Of a DNA stretch of 64,000 nt, positions 35,379-44,353 are shown in pieces. The stretch comes from Rufibacter latericius. GTDB lineage: Bacteria > Bacteroidota > Bacteroidia > Cytophagales > Hymenobacteraceae. Each line of letters starts with the position of its first letter. Within the stretch, counting starts at the first letter, position 1. The stretch spans positions 682,001 to 746,000 of the forward strand of contig NZ_RJJD01000001.1 in the NCBI RefSeq assembly GCF_003721515.1, given 5' to 3'. Made by a program: the position numbers and the translations under genes. The notes under the pieces are model-generated. The model ran no database searches. It was not told the origin of the DNA and saw only the letters and a program-made list of their open reading frames with translations.

Positions 35379-36302
35379 TTGCAAACCCCTCGGCTCAAAG
35401 ACTTCCTGGAACTTCACTTCATCATTATACTTTGGGGTTTTACGGCCATTTTAGGGAAATTCATTTCTATTCCGGCAGTGGAGCTAGTGTTTTATCGGAC
35501 TATTCTTGCGGCAGTGGCGTTGGCAGTGGTCATCAAGCTGCGGAAAGAATCATTCAGGATTGGTCGGCGCAACATTGCTAAAATCCTGAGTGTGGGGTTT
35601 CTGATTGCCGCGCACTGGATTCTGTTTTTCGCCTCGGCGCGAGTTTCTTCGGTGTCTATCTGTTTGGCGGGCATGGCAACGGCCAGCCTTTGGACGTCTA
35701 TTTTAGAGCCGATTTTCACAAACAAGAAGATAAAGCCTCATGAAGTGGCGCTCGCCTTGCTCATTATTGTGGGCCTATACGTCATCTTCCGGTTTGAATT
35801 TGACCATGCGGTGGGGATCGCCATGGCCGTGGGCTCGGCGTTTCTGGCCTCCTGTTTCACCATCATCAACAGCAAACTCACCAAACAACACGCCGCCACT
35901 ACCATCACTTGCTACGAGATGGCCGGTGCCTGGGTCGCCACTTGCCTATTCCTACCGTTTTACCGCGAGTGGATGACCGACACTGGTGAACTTCAGTTAT
36001 CGCTCACGTGGCTGGATGTGTTCAGCATTGGCATGCTGGGTTTGGCTTGCACCGTGTACGCGTACACAGCGGCCGTGCGGCTCATGCAGAAATTCAGTGC
36101 CTATACCATGAACCTTACCGTGAACCTGGAGCCGGTGTATGGCATCTTATTAGCGTGGTTTATTTTCAAGGAAGGCGAGCAGATGTCGGCGGGATTTTAT
36201 TATGGGGCGGCTATTATCCTGTTCAGTGTGTTTCTGCACCCTATTCTGGAAAGTGTCATCAATCGGCGGCAGCGCAAATTAAAGGACGCCCTGCCAAACT
36301 GA
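35379..36302 (+). CDS. EamA (DMT) family membrane transporter
   Basis: Ten-helix inner-membrane protein of 307 residues built of two EamA repeats (about 10-135 and 150-295). It begins FIIILWGFTAILGK and has the late motif NLEPVYGILLAWFIFKE typical of the family. Likely an exporter of small metabolites; the substrate is unknown. The start is TTG at 35379; no better ATG exists before the first helix. Its last 24 bases overlap tail-to-tail with ispE on the other strand. Confidence 0.87.
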   Translation: MQTPRLKDFLELHFIIILWGFTAILGKFISIPAVELVFYRTILAAVALAVVIKLRKESFRIGRRNIAKILSVGFLIAAHWILFFASARVSSVSICLAGMATASLWTSILEPIFTNKKIKPHEVALALLIIVGLYVIFRFEFDHAVGIAMAVGSAFLASCFTIINSKLTKQHAATTITCYEMAGAWVATCLFLPFYREWMTDTGELQLSLTWLDVFSIGMLGLACTVYAYTAAVRLMQKFSAYTMNLTVNLEPVYGILLAWFIFKEGEQMSAGFYYGAAIILFSVFLHPILESVINRRQRKLKDALPN

Positions 36303-37094
36303 GTACTCCTTCGGGAAAGGCAACGGCCCTGCTGGTGGCGTCTGGAACAGCCCATACATGGTAGACCCTGAACCCGACATTGACGCGTACTCAGCGCCCA
36401 TTTCGTACAATTGCGTTTTCAGGTCTGCTAGCACCTGGTATTTAGGGAAAAGACTTACTTCGAAATCGTTCACTACTTCCTCTTTCCAACTGGCAATATC
36501 TTGGCTTAACAGCGTTTTGAGGTCTTTTTCGGGAAAACGGGGCGAAACTCCGGCGTATGCTTCGGCGGTATTGATGGCTAAATTCGGGTACACCAGGAGC
36601 AGGTGCCAGCCGGTTAAATCAAGCGGAATGGGCTCAAACACATCGCCTTTTTCTATGGTCAATACAGGTTGGTTTCTGATGAAGAACGCGCAGTCGCTGC
36701 CTAATTGACGCGCGTAGTTTTCCAGTGCAGCTTCTGTCAAATTCAGCTTGAACTGTTGGTTCAGAATCTTGAGGGTGAAGGCCGCATCGGCGGAGCCGCC
36801 GCCTAAGCCTGCTCCCATGGGAATGACTTTGTGCAGGTGCATCTTGATGGCAGGCAGATTAAAATCCTTTCGCAGGAGCTCGTAGGCTTTCCAGCAAAGG
36901 TTGGCGGTGGGGTCGCCGGGCACCGGAAGTCCCGAGAGGGTGAAGGAAGCCTCGCCGTTTGAAGCTGGAAGAATCTCCAGGGCATCGGTCCAGCCTATGG
37001 GGTAAAAGCAGGATACCAGGTTATGGAACCCATCGGGGCGTTTCTCTACCAGTTGCAGACCAAGGTTTATCTTCGCGTTCGGGAATTGAATCAT
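36279..37094 (-). CDS. ispE: 4-diphosphocytidyl-2-C-methyl-D-erythritol kinase IspE
   Basis: GHMP kinase of 271 residues acting in the non-mevalonate isoprenoid pathway. The N-terminal NAKINLGLQLVEKRPDGFHN is diagnostic, the ATP loop is PMGAGLGGGSADAAF (about 92-106), and the C-terminal glycine motif is SMSGSGSTMYGLF. Length is normal. It is convergent and overlapping with the EamA gene, so the two transcripts are complementary at their 3' ends. Confidence 0.94.
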   Translation of the reverse strand: MIQFPNAKINLGLQLVEKRPDGFHNLVSCFYPIGWTDALEILPASNGEASFTLSGLPVPGDPTANLCWKAYELLRKDFNLPAIKMHLHKVIPMGAGLGGGSADAAFTLKILNQQFKLNLTEAALENYARQLGSDCAFFIRNQPVLTIEKGDVFEPIPLDLTGWHLLLVYPNLAINTAEAYAGVSPRFPEKDLKTLLSQDIASWKEEVVNDFEVSLFPKYQVLADLKTQLYEMGAEYASMSGSGSTMYGLFQTPPAGPLPFPKEYSVWQGVL

Positions 37095-37187
37095 GGGTGC
37101 AAGTTACTAGTGATTGGTAATTAGTTGTTAGTGTTTAGTACCCATGGATCAGGCAATAGCCATACAAACGCTAACTTTTGTATCTTC

Positions 37188-37225
37188 CGTTTTGAACCTG
37201 TTTTTAGGAAATCAGGCTCAAAACG
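37188..37225. repeat. Dispersed intergenic quasi-palindrome, copy 12
   Basis: CGTTTTGAACCTG, TTTTTAGGAAAT, CAGGCTCAAAACG. Probably the most perfect palindrome of the set. It lies in the divergent gap between ispE and the sugar-transferase cassette. Confidence 0.65.
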
Positions 37226-37319
37226 TCTTCCTTGAAAAGCTATCAATTCTTAATCACTTTATTGCCTGATTTGTCCACCTATTGGCACATCAGCACATTT
37301 AAAAATTAGTACATTACCC

Positions 37320-37940
37320 ATGTATCTGCCGTACGGAAAACGTTTGCTTGACCTACTCCTGGCCGGAGGCGCACTGTTGCTCTTGTGGCCCGTGATGGTG
37401 CTGGTAGCGGTGGCGCTTTGGATAGGCTTCAACGGGAAAGTTTTGTTCCGGCAGCAACGCCCCGGTCTGCACGGAAAGCCGTTCTGGTTCTACAAATTCG
37501 TGACCATGACCGAGGCACGCGATTTGCACGGCCAACTCCTGCCAGATGCGCAACGATTGACACCTTTAGGGAAATTCATCCGCAAAACGTCTTTAGACGA
37601 ACTACCTCAGCTATTGAACGTGTTACAGGGTCAGATGAGCATGGTAGGTCCTCGGCCGCTGCTCATGGACTACCTTCCGCTGTACTCGCCGGAGCAGGCG
37701 CGGCGGCACGAGGTGAAGCCCGGCATCACGGGTTGGGCGCAGGTGAACGGCCGGAACCTTCTGGCCTGGGAAGAGAAATTCGGGTATGACGTATGGTACG
37801 TAGAGCATGTGTCTCTGCGGGTTGATTTGCTGGTTTTGGGGCGAACCCTGAAACACCTGTTAAAACCCGAAGGCATTTCGGCCCCGGGCACGGCCACCAT
37901 GGAGCGCTTTACCGGCTCCTCCAAAACCTCTTCCCCATGA
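37320..37940 (+). CDS. Phosphoglycosyl transferase, PglC/WbaP-like sugar transferase
   Basis: Monotopic membrane enzyme of 206 residues that loads a sugar-phosphate onto undecaprenyl phosphate to start glycan assembly. The N-terminal re-entrant helix is about 10-33. Family motifs are FRQQRPGLHGKPFWFYKF, the catalytic Asp-Glu in KTSLDELPQLLNV, MVGPRP, and PGITGWAQVNGRN. Being short and without WbaP's extra helices, it is PglC-like. Its stop overlaps the next start by four bases (ATGA), so it is tightly coupled to the acetyltransferase and aminotransferase genes. Confidence 0.9.
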   Translation: MYLPYGKRLLDLLLAGGALLLLWPVMVLVAVALWIGFNGKVLFRQQRPGLHGKPFWFYKFVTMTEARDLHGQLLPDAQRLTPLGKFIRKTSLDELPQLLNVLQGQMSMVGPRPLLMDYLPLYSPEQARRHEVKPGITGWAQVNGRNLLAWEEKFGYDVWYVEHVSLRVDLLVLGRTLKHLLKPEGISAPGTATMERFTGSSKTSSP

Positions 37941-38596
37941 ACAATGAAATCAAAAGAATAGCCATTGTAGGCGCCGGCGGATTAGGCCGGGAGGTGCTCA
38001 TGCTCCTCCACCAGATCAACCACGTCACTCCCAGATGGAAAATGATCGGGTTTTATGACGATGCCTCTCCAGCTGAGCCTACTATCTGTGGTTTTCCGTA
38101 CCTGGGCACCGTGGACGAACTGAACGATGTAGACAGCCCCATGAACGTGGTGATTGCCATCGGGAACTGTCCCGCTAAAACCGATGTGGCTGACCGGTTA
38201 ATCAGTCCAATGTTGCATTTCCCGGTGCTCATTCATCCATCGGTTCATGTATATCCTGAGCAGAAAATCCATCTGGGAGAGGGCACCATTATCTGTCAAA
38301 ACTGTATTCTCACCACCAACGTCACGCTAGGCCGGCACGTATTGCTGAACCTCGCCTGCACCATCGGGCATGACACGGAGATAGGGGATTTCTGCTCCCT
38401 GATGCCGCAGGTAGCGGTGAGCGGCGGCGTTTGCCTGGGCATGGGTGTGTACGGCGGCACCAACAGCACCATCTTACAAAACATAGAAGTGGGGGCTTTC
38501 ACGACCATTGGCGCGGGAGCGGTGGTCACCAAAGAGCTTCCTTGTTACTGCACCGCGGTGGGGGTTCCGGCCCAGATCATTAAACAAACGGCATGA
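37937..38596 (+). CDS. Sugar O/N-acyltransferase, PglD-like
   Basis: Protein of 219 residues with an N-terminal Rossmann-like domain (IAIVGAGGLGREVLMLL, about 8-24) and a C-terminal left-handed beta-helix of hexapeptide repeats (about 105-215; text GEGTIICQNCILTTNVTLG). The catalytic His is probably in CTIGHDTEIGD. PglD relatives acetylate a UDP-4-amino-sugar made by PglE. Gene order PGT, acetyltransferase, aminotransferase supports making a di-N-acetylated bacillosamine-like sugar. Confidence 0.87.
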   Translation: MNNEIKRIAIVGAGGLGREVLMLLHQINHVTPRWKMIGFYDDASPAEPTICGFPYLGTVDELNDVDSPMNVVIAIGNCPAKTDVADRLISPMLHFPVLIHPSVHVYPEQKIHLGEGTIICQNCILTTNVTLGRHVLLNLACTIGHDTEIGDFCSLMPQVAVSGGVCLGMGVYGGTNSTILQNIEVGAFTTIGAGAVVTKELPCYCTAVGVPAQIIKQTA

Positions 38597-39729
38597 GTCA
38601 ACCAGACGATTTTATTTACCTCTCGCCCCCGCACATGGGCGGAAGGGAACAACAGTATGTGCAACAAGCCTTTGACCAGAACTGGATTACCACAGCCGGT
38701 GCCAATGTGAACGGCTTTGAACAGGAACTGGCAAATCATATAGGAGTAACTTCCGCGGCCGCCTTGTCCTCAGGCACCGCTGCTTTGCATTTGGCTCTGC
38801 TGGCTTTGGGTGTAGGTCCCGGGGATGAAGTTTTCTGCTCCACATTCACCTTTGTGGCCAGTACCAACCCCATCCGCTACGTAGGTGCTACCCCCGTTTT
38901 GATCGACAGCGAACCCGTTACCTGGAACCTCTGCCCTAAAGCCTTGGAGGAAGCTTTACAGAACCGTCAAAAGAAAGGCAAACTTCCCAAGGCATTGGTC
39001 TTGGTGCACCTTTACGGGATGCCCTCCCGCATGCAGGAAATTCAGGAACTCACCCAACACTACGGTGTGCCGATTATTGAAGATGCTGCCGAAGCCTTGG
39101 GCTCAAAGTATAAGGAACGGTTTTTGGGCACTTTCGGGAAAGCGGGCATTTTTTCGTTTAACGGAAATAAAATCATCACCACCTCAGGCGGCGGGGCATT
39201 GGTCTCAGATGATTCTAAGTTGGTGGAAAAAACCCGTTGGTTAGCTATGCAAGCCAAAGATGATTTGCCTTACTATCATCACACCTCTATGGGCTATAAC
39301 TACCGCATGAGCAATATCTCAGCGGGTATTGGACGCGGCCAACTGGAAGTGCTGGAAGAGCGGGTTCAGCAAAAAAGAAGGGTGTTTGAAACTTACATAC
39401 AGCTTTTGCAGGACGTGGAAGAACTGGAATGGCACCAGGAACCCGAAGGATTTTTTTCCAACCGTTGGCTCAGCTGTTTCACTATCCAGAAAGGAAGTTC
39501 TGTAACTCCCGAGGCACTTCGGCTGCAGTTATTGGCGGCGAACATTGAGAGCCGTCCGCTTTGGTACCCCATGCATTTGCAGCCTTTGTACAGCGGGTGT
39601 GATTATTTTGGCGAGCGTGTGAGTGATGACCTTTTCGCCCGGGGCTTATGCCTACCTTCTGGTTCAAACTTATCTATATCAGACCAGAAATACGTGACAA
39701 CTGTAATCAAAAAAGCGTTTAGTGGCTGA
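38593..39729 (+). CDS. DegT/DnrJ/EryC1/StrS sugar aminotransferase, PglE-like
   Basis: PLP enzyme of 378 residues. The N-terminal text YLSPPHMGGREQQYVQQAF, the PLP lysine in FSFNGNKIITTSGGGAL (about 189-205), and EDAAEALGSKY mark the family. PglE homologues aminate a UDP-4-keto-6-deoxy sugar. It overlaps the acetyltransferase by four bases. The 4,6-dehydratase that would complete the pathway (PglF type) is not in the window. The stop codon lies inside a copy of the dispersed quasi-palindrome. Confidence 0.9.
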   Translation: MSQPDDFIYLSPPHMGGREQQYVQQAFDQNWITTAGANVNGFEQELANHIGVTSAAALSSGTAALHLALLALGVGPGDEVFCSTFTFVASTNPIRYVGATPVLIDSEPVTWNLCPKALEEALQNRQKKGKLPKALVLVHLYGMPSRMQEIQELTQHYGVPIIEDAAEALGSKYKERFLGTFGKAGIFSFNGNKIITTSGGGALVSDDSKLVEKTRWLAMQAKDDLPYYHHTSMGYNYRMSNISAGIGRGQLEVLEERVQQKRRVFETYIQLLQDVEELEWHQEPEGFFSNRWLSCFTIQKGSSVTPEALRLQLLAANIESRPLWYPMHLQPLYSGCDYFGERVSDDLFARGLCLPSGSNLSISDQKYVTTVIKKAFSG

Positions 39730-39752
39730 TTTCAGGAAATTGGCTCTGAAAC
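39721..39752. repeat. Dispersed intergenic quasi-palindrome, copy 13
   Basis: AGTGGCTGA, TTTCAGGAAAT, TGGCTCTGAAAC. It overlaps the stop codon of the aminotransferase. A second degenerate copy at 39841-39872 sits behind a duplicated CTAGCTGCTTTCTT. Confidence 0.45.
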
Positions 39753-39873
39753 AAACATGGGTAATTCAACATTGAGCAACCACAAGGGATTACCCCTACT
39801 CCTACCTTTTTTGCCTATAGGTGTTTTCTAGCTGCTTTCTTCTAGCTGCTTTCTTCAAAACTGGCCTAAAGCA

Positions 39874-39909
39874 GAAAATCCTGCCCTGCCGAGGCAGAAC
39901 AGGATTTTC
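39874..39909. terminator. Bidirectional terminator between the sugar cassette and rplY
   Basis: GAAAATCCTG / CAGGATTTTC outer stem with a nested CTGCC/GGCAG hairpin in the convergent gap. Confidence 0.8.
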
Positions 39910-39931
39910 AAAGACTTCAGGAAGCCAAAGA

Positions 39932-40516
39932 CTATTTCTTGCCTTTTTTCTCCTCGGTCTGAGCGCTTTTCAGAGCTCTTGGGATGGTTACCGTAGCCAC
40001 TGGTGAAAGTGGGTTGGTCAGGATAGTGTAGTTCTCAGGAGTGATTTTGTTCACTTTGATAGACTTACCTAATTCCAATTCAGAGATGTCAACCGCGATT
40101 GAATCTGGCAGGTTAGCTGGAAGAGCTTTCACGCGCAGTTTACGCAGTTTAGTAACCAATTTACCACCGGCCATAACTCCTGGAGAAGTACCAGTGAAAC
40201 GTACCGGCACATCAACTTTCACTTCCTTCTCGTCTTGCAGTAACAGGAAGTCCACGTGCAGCAACATTTCGTTTACTGGGTGGAACTGCAGGTCTTGCAT
40301 GATGGCTTTGTAGTGCGTGCCTTCCACGTTCAAATCAACCTGGTAAACCTCTGGAGAGTAAACCAAGTCACGGAACAGGATAGCTGGAGAAGAGAAGTGA
40401 ACCTGCTCTGCACCGCCGTACAACACACATGGAACTTGAGCTTCCTCACGAAGCGCTTTGGCTTCGGATTTACCGAGATTTGCTCTTTTAAACCCTATAA
40501 TCTCTAAGCTTTGCAT
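39932..40516 (-). CDS. rplY: 50S ribosomal protein L25/Ctc
   Basis: 5S rRNA-binding ribosomal protein of 194 residues, the long Ctc form: L25 beta-barrel (about 1-90) with RANLGKSEAKALREEAQVPC, then the C-terminal TL5-type domain (about 95-180) with DVPVRFTGTSPGVMAGGKL. The tail is rich in Lys and Glu. It lies 51 bases downstream of prs on the same strand, the pairing seen in many Bacteroidota genomes. Confidence 0.95.
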   Translation of the reverse strand: MQSLEIIGFKRANLGKSEAKALREEAQVPCVLYGGAEQVHFSSPAILFRDLVYSPEVYQVDLNVEGTHYKAIMQDLQFHPVNEMLLHVDFLLLQDEKEVKVDVPVRFTGTSPGVMAGGKLVTKLRKLRVKALPANLPDSIAVDISELELGKSIKVNKITPENYTILTNPLSPVATVTIPRALKSAQTEEKKGKK

Positions 40517-40567
40517 AAAAATGAATATAAATAAAAATAAAAAAACTACTCTATGATTCGGTCTCCT

Positions 40568-41500
40568 CTAGATAAACAGAGAAGAGATTGAATCGTGGGT
40601 TACTACGTTGCTGATAGCGCGGGCAAAAAGATCAGAGAAGGTGAGCACTTTGATCTTGGAGCTTTGGCGGCTCAGCGGAATGGTGTCTGAAATCACCAGT
40701 TCCTCCAGCACGGAGTTCTCAATACGGTCAATGGCCGGACCAGACAACACCCCGTGAGTAGCAATGGCCCGTACGCTTTTCGCGCCTTTGTCACGCAACA
40801 ACTCCGCGGCTTTGGTAATGGTTCCAGCGGTGTCAACCAAGTCATCTACCAATACCACGTCCATTCCGTCCACATCCCCAATCACCTGCATAGAGGCGAT
40901 CTCGTTGGCGCGTTTCCGGTGTTTGTCGCAGACTACCATCTCTACCCCAAAAACCTTCGCGAAGCTTCTGGTTCTTACCACTCCCCCAACGTCTGGCGAA
41001 GCGAAGATCAGATCTTGCCCAAGATTCAGGCTTCTCAGATAAGGCACGAAAATCGCCGAGCCATCCAGGTGATCCACCGGAATATCAAAGAAACCCTGGA
41101 TCTGACCGGCGTGTAAATCGCAGGTCATTAAGCGGTCAGCACCTACGCACTGGATGGCGTTGGCCATCACCTTGGCCCCAATGGAAACACGCGGTTTGTC
41201 TTTTCTGTCCTGGCGGGCGTAGCCGTAGTACGGCATCACCACAATCACTTTATGCGCAGATGCCCGTTTGGCGGCGTCTACCAGCAGCATCAACTCAAAC
41301 AGGTTGTCTGCCGGCGGAAAAGTGGACTGAATTAAAAACACCTCACAACCACGCACTGACTCATTGAAGTGAACCGAGGTCTCTCCGTCTGAGAAATGCT
41401 GTACCGTCAGGTCACCGAGGGGCAAGCCGTACGCATCAGCCACTTTTTCAGCGAAATATCTTGAGGCGGTGCCTGAGAAAATCTTAACCGTAGGATTCAT
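40568..41500 (-). CDS. prs: Ribose-phosphate pyrophosphokinase
   Basis: PRPP synthetase of 310 residues. The start is ATG 41500 (MNPTVKIFSGTASRY), fixed by the promoter at 41528-41558, which overlaps any longer frame. Motifs: FSDGETSVHFNESVRG, PYYGYARQDRK (ATP), CDLHAGQIQGFF (divalent cation), and the PRPP loop VLVDDLVDTAGTITKA (about 215-230). It supplies PRPP for nucleotide, His and Trp synthesis and is probably cotranscribed with rplY. Confidence 0.95.
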   Translation of the reverse strand: MNPTVKIFSGTASRYFAEKVADAYGLPLGDLTVQHFSDGETSVHFNESVRGCEVFLIQSTFPPADNLFELMLLVDAAKRASAHKVIVVMPYYGYARQDRKDKPRVSIGAKVMANAIQCVGADRLMTCDLHAGQIQGFFDIPVDHLDGSAIFVPYLRSLNLGQDLIFASPDVGGVVRTRSFAKVFGVEMVVCDKHRKRANEIASMQVIGDVDGMDVVLVDDLVDTAGTITKAAELLRDKGAKSVRAIATHGVLSGPAIDRIENSVLEELVISDTIPLSRQSSKIKVLTFSDLFARAISNVVTHDSISSLFI

Positions 41501-41527
41501 GGGAGAAGAGGTTGCCGAATGAAGTCG

Positions 41528-41558
41528 CAAAAATACTTCTAATTTTGGTAGGCTCAAA
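41528..41558 (-). promoter_or_regulatory. Promoter of prs
   Basis: On the minus strand: TTTG with its TTG at 41557-41555, a 19-base spacer, and TATTTTTG at 41535-41528, with a leader of about 22 bases. Confidence 0.65.
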
Positions 41559-41721
41559 CCAAGTTAGTAAAAATAAAAAGTACTTTTTCAGGAACCTGCT
41601 AGTAGAATTACTGAAAATGCCCCTCCTGCCTCTTTCATCAAACTCTTTCAGGATCACCTACTTACCTTATTGCGTGGTCTGCACCCTATTCTCAACCTGA
41701 AACCACACGCTTGAAAAGCAA

Positions 41722-41755
41722 AAAACCTCTGTCTCTTTGCAGAAACAGAGGTTTT
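41722..41755 (-). terminator. Terminator of tRNA-Gln
   Basis: An AAAACCTCTGT / ACAGAGGTTTT stem ending in a T run on the minus strand, directly after the tRNA. Confidence 0.85.
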
Positions 41756-41758
41756 AAG

Positions 41759-41831
41759 TTGTCCGACCAGGTTTCGAACCTGGACTCTTCTGAACCAAAA
41801 TCAGACGTGTTGCCAGTTACACCATCGGACA
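41759..41831 (-). tRNA. tRNA-Gln (anticodon TTG)
   Basis: A 73-base cloverleaf on the minus strand. Acceptor TGTCCGA pairs with TCGGACA, the anticodon stem TCTGA/TCAGA holds the loop TTTTGGT with anticodon TTG, and the T arm is CCAGGTTCGAAACCTGG; the discriminator is A. CCA is not encoded. It reads CAA (and CAG by wobble). It has its own promoter and terminator. Confidence 0.96.
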
Positions 41832-41868
41832 ATCTCCGCTGACAACCTGTTGTTGTCGTTTGGTGTTG

Positions 41869-41898
41869 CAAAGGTAGAAAAGAATTTATTCACCGCAA
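41869..41898 (-). promoter_or_regulatory. Promoter of tRNA-Gln
   Basis: On the minus strand: TATTG with its TTG at 41898-41896, a 19-base spacer, and TACCTTTG at 41876-41869. Confidence 0.7.
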
Positions 41899-41926
41899 TA
41901 CACCCAGCGAAAATTTTTCAAAAAAT

Positions 41927-44146
41927 TTATTCCATAATCCGCTCCAGCGCGGTGTCATAGCTGTTTTTGATCACCTGGATGGCATGGAATACCTCGCCGT
42001 CAATCTCGCAATAGCGGTCTGTCACGGCACCAATTTTTTTGAAAGTCAGGCCGTTACCGGCTATAGAATTCTCAAATGCCTCTTGTTTTTCGGGCGAAAC
42101 ACTTACCACCACGCGGCCCTGGCTCTCGCCAAACAAATACGCGTCTTTCCGGAAAGTTGAATCGGTAGAGATAGAGAAACCCAGCTCATTGGGCATGGCA
42201 GACTCCAACAAAGTGATATACAACCCACCATCAGCGCAGTCGTGAGCCGACTGGATCAACCTTTCTTCAATCAACGATTTCACCGTTTTCTGTACCAGCA
42301 ATTCCTTCTCCATATCAAAAGCCGGAGCCGGAGACAATTTCACGCCATGGAAAGAATATAAGTATTCACTGGAAGCGATGTCGTTTTGCGGGTCACCTAA
42401 TAAATAGATAGCGTCGCCCTCCTGCTGGAAAGCCAGCGTCATGGTGTTGGTTTTGTCTTCTACAATACCCAGCATGCCTATGGTGGGCGTTGGGAACACC
42501 GGACCTTCATCTGAAGATTGGTTGTAGAAACTCACGTTACCGCCGGTCACCGGCGTCCCGAAAGCCTCGCACGCTTTGCCCATTCCTTTGATGGCACCCA
42601 CAAATTGCCAGTACACTTCCGGCACGTACGGGTTCCCGAAGTTCAAGCAGTTGGTGATGGCCACGGGTTCGCCACCGGCGCACACGATGTTACGGGCGGC
42701 TTCGGCCACGGCAATGGCGGTTCCTTGCTCAGGATCGGCGTTCACGTAGCGGCTGTTACAGTCAACGGTAATGGCAATGGCCTTGTCAGAACCTTTCACC
42801 TTCACAATGCCGGCATCGGCTGGGCGGTTGGTGGTCAAGGTCGCGGTGCCAATCATGGAATCATACTGCTTGTACACCCAACGCTTTGACGCGATGTTAG
42901 GGTGCGTGGCCAGGAACTCGGCTACCTCTTTATAGTTGGTGGGTTCTTGAACAGAGTCGATGGTGAATTTCTGAGCCTCGGCAAAGTAAGCGGGTTCACG
43001 GTATTCGCGGTGATATACCGGGGCGCCACCGCCTAATACCAGGTCCTCGGCAGGCACATCGGCTACCAGTTCGCCTTTCACGTAATAGCGCAGGCGCTTG
43101 GTGTCGGTTACTTTGCCAATCTGGGCGCAGGACATGTCCCACTTGTCGCAGATTTGATGGATGAGGTCCTCAGAACCTTTTTCCATCACCACCAGCATGC
43201 GCTCCTGGCTTTCAGAAAGAAGGATTTCGAAAGGCTGCATATTGGCTTGGCGCATCGGAACTTTCTCCAGCCAGATTTCCATGCCGCTTTCGCCTTTGGC
43301 GCTCATTTCAGAAGTAGAGCAGGTGATACCAGCGGCACCCATGTCCTGCATTCCTACCACCTTGTTTGTGGCCAGAATCTCCAAAGTAGCCTCTAAAAGC
43401 AATTTTTCCTGGAACGGGTCACCCACCTGAACGGATGGCAAGTCGTTCACGGAGTCTTCGGTGATGTCTTTAGACGCGAAAGCCGCGCCGTGAATACCGT
43501 CTTTACCAGTGGCCGAGCCGATGATGAACACCGGGTTTCCGACCCCGTGCGAGGTGGCGCTGGCAGTTTTACCTACTTCCACAATACCCGCCGAGAAAGC
43601 GTTTACCAACGGGTTCACGTTGTAGCAATCATCAAAGAACAGCTCGCCGCCCACGGTTGGGATCCCGAAGGCGTTGCCGTAATCACCGATTCCTTTTACC
43701 ACACCTCTTAAAAGGCGCTTGGTTTTATCTGAGTTCGGGTTCCCGAAACGCAGGGAGTTCAGCTGCGCGATAGGCCGGGCACCCATCGTGAAGATATCAC
43801 GGTTGATTCCGCCCACACCGGTGGCCGCACCCTGGTAAGGCTCCAGCGCCGAGGGGTGGTTATGCGACTCTATTTTAAAAGAGCAAGCCAAACCGCCGCC
43901 AATGTCTACCAGACCGGCATTCTCCTCGCCTGCTTTCGCCAACATACGGGGCGAATCTTTGGGAAGGGTTTTAAGCCAAACAATGGAGTTTTTGTAAGAA
44001 CAGTGCTCAGACCACATCACCGAGAAGATACTCAGTTCTGTGAAATTAGGCGTGCGGCCCAGGATTTCTTTGATGCGATCAAATTCTTCAGGCAGGAGGC
44101 CCAATTTCTGGGCGGTATCTACAGTAGTCAGGGTCTGGGTTTCCAA
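41927..44146 (-). CDS. purL: Phosphoribosylformylglycinamidine synthase II (small PurL)
   Basis: Purine biosynthesis enzyme of 739 residues turning FGAR into FGAM. It is the small PurL form that works with separate PurS and PurQ. Motifs: MWSEHCSYKNS (about 46-56), GGGLACSFKIESHNHPSALE (metal and ATP), FGIPTVGGELFF, GMQDMGAAGITCS and SAHDCADGG. I set the start at TTG 44146 (METQTLTTVDTAQ): the -7 box at 44174-44181 lies over the first codons of the longer frame, so a start at 44176 would precede transcription. The genes for PurQ and PurS are not in the window. Confidence 0.94.
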   Translation of the reverse strand: METQTLTTVDTAQKLGLLPEEFDRIKEILGRTPNFTELSIFSVMWSEHCSYKNSIVWLKTLPKDSPRMLAKAGEENAGLVDIGGGLACSFKIESHNHPSALEPYQGAATGVGGINRDIFTMGARPIAQLNSLRFGNPNSDKTKRLLRGVVKGIGDYGNAFGIPTVGGELFFDDCYNVNPLVNAFSAGIVEVGKTASATSHGVGNPVFIIGSATGKDGIHGAAFASKDITEDSVNDLPSVQVGDPFQEKLLLEATLEILATNKVVGMQDMGAAGITCSTSEMSAKGESGMEIWLEKVPMRQANMQPFEILLSESQERMLVVMEKGSEDLIHQICDKWDMSCAQIGKVTDTKRLRYYVKGELVADVPAEDLVLGGGAPVYHREYREPAYFAEAQKFTIDSVQEPTNYKEVAEFLATHPNIASKRWVYKQYDSMIGTATLTTNRPADAGIVKVKGSDKAIAITVDCNSRYVNADPEQGTAIAVAEAARNIVCAGGEPVAITNCLNFGNPYVPEVYWQFVGAIKGMGKACEAFGTPVTGGNVSFYNQSSDEGPVFPTPTIGMLGIVEDKTNTMTLAFQQEGDAIYLLGDPQNDIASSEYLYSFHGVKLSPAPAFDMEKELLVQKTVKSLIEERLIQSAHDCADGGLYITLLESAMPNELGFSISTDSTFRKDAYLFGESQGRVVVSVSPEKQEAFENSIAGNGLTFKKIGAVTDRYCEIDGEVFHAIQVIKNSYDTALERIME

Positions 44147-44173
44147 GACGGATATTGGTTTGGTAAGACAGGG

Positions 44174-44181
44174 CAAAAATA
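44174..44181 (-). promoter_or_regulatory. -7 promoter box of purL
   Basis: TATTTTTG on the minus strand, about 28 bases before TTG 44146. Confidence 0.55.
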
Positions 44182-44220
44182 AAGATTTCTTTTAGAAGCC
44201 ACTGCCCTCTTTTCAGATCA

Positions 44221-44255
44221 TTTTGGGCCCGCTTTCTAGAAAACAGCTCTAAAAC
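44221..44255. repeat. Dispersed intergenic quasi-palindrome, copy 14
   Basis: TTTTGGGCCCG, CTTTCTAGAAAAC, AGCTCTAAAAC. Located in a divergent gap. Confidence 0.5.
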
Positions 44256-44317
44256 GAAGAGTACCCGTTTCTATTTCCTGCACCACGACCTTCAGAAGGA
44301 CCTCCATGGTTCCCGGG

Positions 44318-44353
44318 CTTTAGGGCAGATTTTCTAAAAAAAGCCCTAAAACG
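44318..44353. repeat. Dispersed intergenic quasi-palindrome, copy 15
   Basis: CTTTAGGGCAGA, TTTTCTAAAA, AAAGCCCTAAAACG. The second copy in the same divergent gap, 62 bases from copy 14. Confidence 0.55.

Noticed and set aside
39821-39872. Duplicated CTAGCTGCTTTCTT considered as a small direct-repeat element or attachment site
   Set aside because: Only two short copies next to each other, no integrase or mobile gene nearby; more likely a local slippage duplication.
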